A stretch of DNA of 64,000 bases from Scilla litardierei. Lineage: Eukaryota; Streptophyta; Magnoliopsida; Asparagales; Asparagaceae. Both the position numbers and the translations under genes were made by a program. Below, in pieces: positions 58,149 to 64,000 of the stretch. The number at the start of each line of letters is the position of its first letter. Position 1 is the first letter of the stretch. Location of the stretch: positions 66,377,486 to 66,441,485 of the forward strand of contig CM061134.1 in NCBI GenBank assembly GCA_030789695.1. The letters are read 5' to 3'. The notes below the pieces were generated by a model, which was given only the letters and a program-made list of their open reading frames with translations, made no database searches and was not told the DNA's origin.

Positions 58149-58979
58149 TCTATATTACATTTGACGACTATTTTTGAATTCTATGGCTGACTAGGACAAG
58201 CTGACTAGGACAAAAGGGTTGATAGAAAGACGATTTGGATTTAATCTTGAGGAAACAACGGTTGACATACGATATTATGGAAAGTTTTGGAGGAAAAACA
58301 TTTCTGCGAAAATGAAAGTTTTTGGGTAAATAAAAAATTTTGGGTAATGAAAATTTTTGGAGAATGAAAGTTTCTGGGGAATAGCAGAGTGCACCCAATT
58401 AATGCATTTGGGAAAATAAAAATTTAACTTGCACTAAATGCTGCAGGTCGAAGGCTGCTGCAGATCGAATGATCTCTCTCCCTCAACGCAGGGCCCACCG
58501 TCTCTTCGACGCATGTGGAAACAAGATGAGAATAATTTCCCGTGCCGAGGGCACCCGCTTAATTTGTTTACGCTAATTTGTTGTTCAGCACCGAAGGCGT
58601 CTGCATGAAATTTGTTGTTCTACGCCGAGTTTATTGTTCTACGTCGAATTTGTTGTTCCGGCCGAAGGTGCCCGTGCCATATTTGTTGTTCCGTGTCGAA
58701 GGCGCCTGCGCCGAATTTGTTGTTCCACGCCAAAGGTGCCCATGCCGCTAAATATTTTTACGCTAATTTGTTGTTCCGCATAATTTTGGTTGTGAAAATA
58801 ATTTGTTGGGGAACAAAGATATCGCGGGGAAAAAAATCTTAAATGAACCGTGCCGCTTAATATTTCTATGCTAATTTGTTGTTCTTTTAAATTTTGGCTG
58901 CGGAAATAATTTTTGGGATCAAAAATTTCGCGGGAAAAACTCTTAACTGAACCGTGCCCGCGGGCACGGGGTATGACTA

Positions 58980-58980
<1 letters not shown>
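58149..58980 (+). mobile_element. Helitron E, non-autonomous
   Basis: 832 bp. TC at 58149 (TCTATATTACATTTG) follows A. The 3' hairpin CCGTGCCC-GC-GGGCACGG is at 58952-58969, CTAG at 58977-58980, and T follows. It contains the same GAAGGCGCC/TTTGTTGTTC array as Helitron C (58570-58790). The near-3' segment is duplicated: an AATTTTGG...TCTTAAATGAACCGTGCC block at 58790-58855 without the hairpin's second arm, then the complete end. Its 5' end is more diverged than the others. Confidence 0.65.
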
Positions 58981-59027
<47 letters not shown>

Positions 59028-59062
59028 GTATGTATATATATATATGTATATATGTATACATT
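58981..59062. repeat. TA/TATG microsatellite after Helitron E
   Basis: About 80 bp of TA with a (TATG)n core, ending at TACATT before the palindrome. Confidence 0.93.
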
Positions 59063-59088
59063 CTGAGCACGAGCGCAGGCGCATTTTA

Positions 59089-59150
<62 letters not shown>

Positions 59151-59176
59151 TAAAATGCGCCTGCGCTCGTGCTCAG
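59063..59176. repeat. Perfect 114-bp palindrome with TA centre
   Basis: CTGAGCACGAGCGCAGGCGC-ATTTTACC followed by (AT)29 and then the exact inverse GGTAAAAT-GCGCCTGCGCTCGTGCTCAG. Arms of 28 non-AT bases plus the AT core pair completely. No coding content. It could be a minimal foldback element or the two fused ends of one. Confidence 0.9.
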
Positions 59177-59330
59177 ATGGGATTCCTGCGCTCGATCCCT
59201 CCTGACCGTCCGATCCGATCAGCGATCATGGTAATATCTGACCTTTTGGTGCAATTACCAAAACTCCCTTTAAGCTCTTTTCAACGCGCCTCTGTACTAA
59301 ATTACCTTTAAGCCCTTTTGTACTAAAATA

Positions 59331-59486
59331 CAATCGCCACCAATTCTTTTGCTCACTCCCGCGTAAAACGCAGAAGCTGGAGCAATCGCCACCAATTCTT
59401 TTGCTTACTCCCGCGCAAAACACAGAAGCTGGAGCAATCCCCACCAATTCTTTTGCTCACTCCCGCGCAAAACGCAGAAGCTGGAG
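59331..59486. repeat. 52-bp tandem repeat, 3 copies
   Basis: Units start at 59331, 59383 and 59435, each CAATC(G/C)CCACCAATTCTTTTG followed by CTCACTCCCGCGCAAAAC-like sequence and GCAGAAGCTGGAG. The CTCAC-CGCGCAAAAC part is a half-site of the hairpin arms found at 59637-59862. Confidence 0.9.
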
Positions 59487-59636
59487 TAGATCCCCAGTTT
59501 TGCACAAGGTCTTCGATTTCAACAGCCCACGCCTAAGATCACCCCCAAATCTAGGCCATCACACTCTCGTTGATTCCCCTCTTACTCTTCTCCATCGAGG
59601 TAAGGATCGTCATCCCTAATTTGTTGGACATCTCAT

Positions 59637-59862
59637 ATTGCTCAACGCGCACAACGAGATAAATTTTTGAAGGGTTTTACGCGGGGAGTAATTTCCAACC
59701 TTTGGACGATTAGCGCTGAAAATTCCTCTCCGCGAACAATGGGCTAAATTTTTGTCCCGTTTTGCGCGGTGAGTAATTTCCAAACTAGCGAAGTGTTGCG
59801 ATGGAAATTACTCTCAGCGCACAACCCTTTAAACATATCACCCGTTGTGCGCGTTGAGCAAT
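59637..59862. repeat. Left hairpin array, 85-bp period
   Basis: Three hairpins with 19-bp arms start at 59637, 59722 and 59807, exactly 85 bp apart, each 56 bp long. The arm is ATTGCTCAACGCGCACAAC or a variant; the outer right arm GTTGTGCGCGTTGAGCAAT is its exact inverse. A decayed fourth left arm lies at about 59892. The outer flanks TTGGACATCTCAT and ATGAGATGTCCAT also pair. Confidence 0.88.
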
Positions 59863-60184
59863 ATGAGATGTCCATCAAAACTTACCGAAGCAGCTCATAT
59901 AGCACAACATAGAGCGAATGGCGTACACAATATTTCCCACCGCGCAAAACGGTTGATATGTTTGATTTTTTGATGGATTTGATCCGGTCATCAAATATGA
60001 TGGTAACAATTAGATCAGATTGAAAAAGAATAGATATAATACGCAAGGTTTTAACATGATTAGTAATAGTAGTGTGGTTTCAACTAACAAGCTGATGATG
60101 ATCTACTGATACTTGGATAGACATGTATAGCAGTCATTTTGCGTCAATATTACTGATATTTTTTACTTGTTTCTAATGTAGAAA

Positions 60185-62637
60185 ATGAAAATCGAAGAGA
60201 GTGAACCTTTTGTGGATGATCAGGAGATGCTAAATGAGATTGAAGCTGAAAATGATAGCGCAAACAGCGTATATCAAGAGGATAGGCATAGTGATAATGA
60301 AAAAGGCAGCCCACATGTCGGAATGACATTTCAAATAGAAGAAGATGTGTATCAATTTTATAATACATATGCAGCAATGAAAGGTTTTGCAACCCGAAAG
60401 GGATCTACGGAAAAGGGAAAAGATGGCAATACCACGAGGAGGAAGTATACGTGCAACAAAGAAGGGTATAAAAGCTTAAAAGATAAGAGGGAGTTAGGGA
60501 GGGACGTTAATCGAAGGAAAAACGAGAGAGAAAGCTGTATGGCTCGAATGACAGTTCATAAAATCACCGATGGAGTATGGCGCATAAACTCCTTTAATGA
60601 TGATCATAATCATAAGTTGATAAAAAGCCCAGCGAAGATCCAGATGCTACGGTCACATAAAAGATCGCATATGGACAGAACATGTAGGAATTTAGTTGAT
60701 CAGATTCGTGGCTGTGGAGTAGGACCTGCAAAGATTGCAAGGATTCTAAATGCCACGAGTAGTAGTAATGTCAATATTACTACGTAACAATGCATTGATC
60801 ATGGGAGAGTAGAAAGAAAGAACAACATTGGGAAGGAATGCATTAGAGTAATAGAACAATTTATTAAAAGGAAAGCTATAGACTCTCAGTTCTATTATGC
60901 TATTGAGCATGATGAAGAGAATGTATGTAGGAGTATATTTTGGGCTGATGGAAGGGCGAGACCATCATACAGCCAGTTTGGAGATGTTGTTGTATTTGAT
61001 GTCACTTATAAGACAAATAGATTCATGTTGCCTTTTGCACCTTTTACAGGTGTCAATCATCACAAACAGTCTATTTTATTTGGATGTGCTCTTCTTGCTG
61101 ATGAGAAGGAAGAATCCTTTGTGTGGTTATTCGGACAGTGGTTAACATGTATGTGGGATAAAGCACCAGGAGCTATCATCACCGATCAAGACCTGTCAAT
61201 ATGCAATGCAATCAAAAGAGTTTTTCCAAATACAAAACACAGGTATTGCATATGGCATATCAGTCTGCACGAAGATGAGCATCTACGTTCATTGCGGTCT
61301 TCTTATAACCCTGAATTTGAAGAAGACTATGCAAACTGGTGTAAGAACAGTCAAAATGTTGAAGAAGCTGAGAATTGTTGGCGCATCTTAATGGAGAAGT
61401 ACCAAACGGAATTTCAGGAGCCATTGACAGAAAAACAAAAAAATGAAATGAAAGCCTGGAAGTGGTTGCATACGATGCATGAGAAAGCACAGCATTAGAT
61501 TAATGCATACCTACTGGATACTTTCTTTGCGGGTATGAAAATGTTAATACGATAGAGATTGGTGTAAAAATATATGATCAAAATAAACTCAGCACATGGT
61601 ATTCATTTCTTGTTTTGTGTGTAAGCATGGCGTCCAGCTAATGGAGTGAAAGCATGAACAGGTATTTTGATGGATACGTAAACTGTATGACTCCATTATA
61701 CGAGTTCATTGATCAATATGATAAAGCCGTAAAATTTTAGCGAGACAAAGAGGAGAGAGAAGATACTTTTTGTATGCGGAACAAACCAGAAATTAGCGGC
61801 ATGCATGAGTTAGAGGTTCTTGCCGTAAAGGTATATACTAGAAACATATTTTCCATTTTTCAAAATCGTTCCAAAAATACTTTATACTGTCGGTACGAAA
61901 GGGTGAGCACAGATGGGGATACGAGCACGTATAGAGTAACTATGCGGATTGATTGAAAGAGCTACGTGCATAATGTTCATTGCAATATATCTAAGGGAAT
62001 GTTCAGGTGTACGTGTGCAAGGGCTGTGACTGAAGGTTTGCTATGCACGCAAATTTTATATATCATGAAGCAAAAGTATGATATGCAAGCCATCCCTGAG
62101 AGATATATTTTACACAGGTGGACTCTAAATGCAAGAAATAGCATCATGAGTCTTGGGGCCTCGTCGACTAGCACAGTACACGGAGTGCGTCTAACTCAAA
62201 TTACTCCACTTCAAGCCTGTAGACTTCGTTCATCATTCGATAAAGTCGTGGAGGTGGTAACAAGAGATCCCCTTCTGTTTGATGTCGTCTTTGGGTGGGC
62301 AAACAGTTTTTTGGACCAGCATAATATGACTAATAAAGCGCAAACTGCTTCTGAAGAGCCAAGAACACAGGTGGGGTCCAGTGCACCTATCAAACAAGAA
62401 GTGGGAGTAAATGATGTCATTATGCATGATCCTGCAAAAGCTAGAACTAAAGGCCGACCACGAGTGGCGTCAAGGATTCCGTCTGGAATACAAGTCTCAC
62501 AAGAACAAAGTCAAACAAGAACAAGGACTTGCAGTGTTTATGCAGAAAAGGGTCATGACATGAGAACTTGTCGTATGAGCACAGCTGGTAGAAAGAAGGT
62601 ATATATGAGCACAGCTGGTTACTATTTTATATACTAG
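60185..62637 (+). pseudogene. FAR1-like MULE transposase, multiply interrupted
   Basis: ATG at 60185 leads into a FAR1-type DNA-binding domain (GMTFQIEEDVYQFYNTYA near residue 40 to FNDDHNHKL near residue 140; C...CMARM...HNH zinc ligands). TAA at 60785 follows, then the same frame continues into the DDE transposase core (VVVFDVTYKTN with Asp at 60998, ITDQDLS with Asp at 61184, HRYCIWHIS). TAG at 61496 is followed by an insertion or intron of about 95 bp, then a shift to another frame with TAA near 61640, TAG at 61738 and TGA at 61954. The SWIM finger at 62008-62052 reads CTC...CTQ, so its last His is Gln. A terminal knuckle CSVYAEKGHDMRTC has Tyr in place of its second Cys. Five stops and lost zinc ligands make it dead as read. 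A domesticated FAR1 gene is unlikely given the flanking hairpins. Confidence 0.88.
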
Positions 62638-63170
62638 TATAAATTATTTTAACATCATTGCTCCATAATCTCTGTAGGAAAAATCTTCGCCCGATGACTT
62701 AATAAGGCTGTGATATGAAGGCCGACATTTTTATATCCTATAGGTAACAATTTTGTATCAGCTTGGAAGAAATATACTACATGCATCTATCACGGACATA
62801 TCAGTGTAAATGGGTTGTAAGTAAACTGGTTCTCTTTAAAAATGGTCATCTGAAAACGGCAGCCTCCTATATTTTTAGTCCAAATGCAGCCATTGTGGAG
62901 TTGAATTAATAGGGCTGGGGGTCCAAATTGAACATTAAAACACTAAGTCTTGGTTATAAGCCTATGAGGATGATGTATCATTCGAGACCTATATCAGATG
63001 CTGCGGATCTCATATCTTATAATTTCTCTGTTGCTGCAGAACCTGACAATTGTTAAGAAAATTAATGGGATTAAGGAGTAAGAAGCAGAAGCAGAAGAGC
63101 TGAAGAGAATGAAGATTCAAGAGAATGAGGCATGTAGCTGTCCGTGATGAGTAATGGTGGGTAATTGTAT
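62638..63170. other. MULE 3' region without a gene
   Basis: No coding frame of note; possibly the 3' untranslated part of the transposase transcript. Confidence 0.45.
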
Positions 63171-63178
63171 ACAGTTTA

Positions 63179-63450
63179 GCTCCGCGCGCACAACATTTAC
63201 AACTTTTACCAGTTGTGCGCGCTGAGCAAAACTTGGTAATTTTACAGGCTTCCTAATAAGCGCACACAACGTTCAATAATGTTACGGATGTGCGCGCTAA
63301 GTAGTATGGATAATTGTAAACAGTTAAGCTCCACGCGCACAACGGTTAATAACTTTGACAGTTATGCTCGTTGAGTAAATGTTAGTAATAGTAGACAGTT
63401 GTGCTCAGCTCGCACAATGTTCAATGCTGTTGCTGTTGGTGCGAGCTGAG
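63179..63450. repeat. Right hairpin array, ~75-bp period
   Basis: Four hairpins centred at about 63203, 63279, 63352 and 63427, a step of 73-76 bp. First: GCTCCGCGCGCACAAC / GTTGTGCGCGCTGAGC (63179-63227), one mismatch. Fourth: CTCAGCTCGCAC / GTGCGAGCTGAG (63404-63415 and 63439-63450), perfect. The arms share the CGCGCACAAC core with the left array. Confidence 0.88.
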
Positions 63451-64000
63451 TAATTGTGGGTACTTCAAGTTAGCATCACACAATTTTATAATGTGATGCA
63501 ATTGCGCCAAATTTAATGACATTGTATTAAGATCTGTATTCCAACATGCTACAACATTTATGCATTCAAATGTACATAACACAACAAAGTAGAAACTACA
63601 TCTAAACATTTTGCAACATCATAGTTTTTGCCCGACTAAGCAATTAAAGCACTGGACTATACTAGGGATACATGGATTCCCACCATGAAAAAAATTTAAA
63701 CTTTGTTGCCATTTATGAGCTGCTCCATCAGCTGCATCAGCGTCACTTGCTTCTTTGTATCTTGGCCATCCGTCCCCCTGTCTGCGTTGAAGAAGAATCA
63801 GTGATGAACACATAACAAAGCATAATTAAGTAAAAATATTGTACGGGTAGACTTAGAATAAGATAGAACATTTGTTATCATCGATCAGTGATGTCTGCAA
63901 CTAAGTATCAAAGAACATATACAAGCAGTGAAGAAACGGGTGTGCATGGAAGGTGATAGCTTCAATGACGACAAACAGAACATATGAAGGAGCAAAGAAC
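63451..64000. other. No gene recognised
   Basis: Two minus-strand frames of 62-64 codons (63421-63609 and 63619-63813). The second reads QGDGWPRYKEASDADAADGAAHKW, which is protein-like in composition but matches nothing I know. Otherwise AT-rich non-coding DNA up to the window edge. Confidence 0.4.

Larger units (their letters stand above)
59331..63450 (+). mobile_element. MULE-type DNA transposon remnant
   Basis: A FAR1/MULE transposase pseudogene (60185-62637) is flanked on both sides by arrays of inverted-repeat hairpins with a common arm (GCTCA...CGCGCACAAC). I take the outer hairpins as the approximate ends. Neither exact termini nor the usual 9-bp target duplication could be fixed by eye. 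Confidence 0.6.

Noticed and set aside
58639..59070. 143-codon minus-strand frame
   Set aside because: Runs through Helitron E repeats and TA microsatellite; repeat-encoded.

Overview
This is a plant nuclear DNA window, almost certainly from a flowering plant, and it is built nearly entirely of transposable elements. The evidence is plant-type Ty1-copia elements with 5-bp target duplications, a tRNA-iMet primer-binding site, plant RepHel-type Helitrons ending in a hairpin plus CTAG, a FAR1/MULE transposase, and long AT microsatellites. I found no intact host gene, tRNA, rRNA or CRISPR array. The species cannot be named from what I can see.

Layout. 1-8.1 kb: decayed LTR-retroelement debris, including LTR-type promoters, two Gypsy-like LTR ends in inverted orientation (2288-2360 and 7702-7777), a 36-bp repeat, a 1-kb minisatellite whose roughly 46-bp unit is itself a hairpin, and (TC)20. 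8155-14379: a nearly intact Copia element on the + strand with two 204-bp LTRs that read as identical and TSD GTGCG; its pol has one in-frame stop near the RNase H end. 15808-22614: an older Copia element on the - strand with 530-bp LTRs, TSD GTTAG, about 14 LTR differences, a broken gag, and only integrase and RNase H scraps of pol; its leader carries repeated hairpins. 23479-23859: a foldback element.

23963-58980: five Helitron-like elements (A to E), all on the + strand, head to tail, four of the junctions lying in TA/CATA microsatellite. A and B are non-autonomous copies of about 0.55 kb. C (about 10.7 kb) begins with 37 tandem copies of a 77/63-bp unit, and every unit starts with the Helitron 5' terminus. 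D (about 21.4 kb) carries a decayed but motif-rich Rep-helicase gene whose N-terminal region is an array of about eight tandem exon modules separated by 86-nt introns. Around that gene lie about 9 kb of unusual locally shuffled short-word DNA and a phase-consistent multi-exon fragment that looks like captured host sequence. E is about 0.8 kb. A 400-bp near-perfect palindrome sits between B and C.

59063-59176 is a perfect palindrome. 59330-63450 is a MULE-type DNA transposon remnant: a FAR1-DDE-SWIM transposase pseudogene flanked by regularly spaced hairpins (85-bp period on the left, about 75-bp on the right). 63.46-64.0 kb shows nothing assignable.

How it fits together: the elements do not form a shared pathway. 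The window records repeated insertion into the same AT-rich tract, followed by local amplification of element termini, exons and hairpins. The most unusual signals are the terminus-based Helitron satellite, the exon-module array in the Helitron transposase, and the periodic hairpin arrays at the MULE ends.
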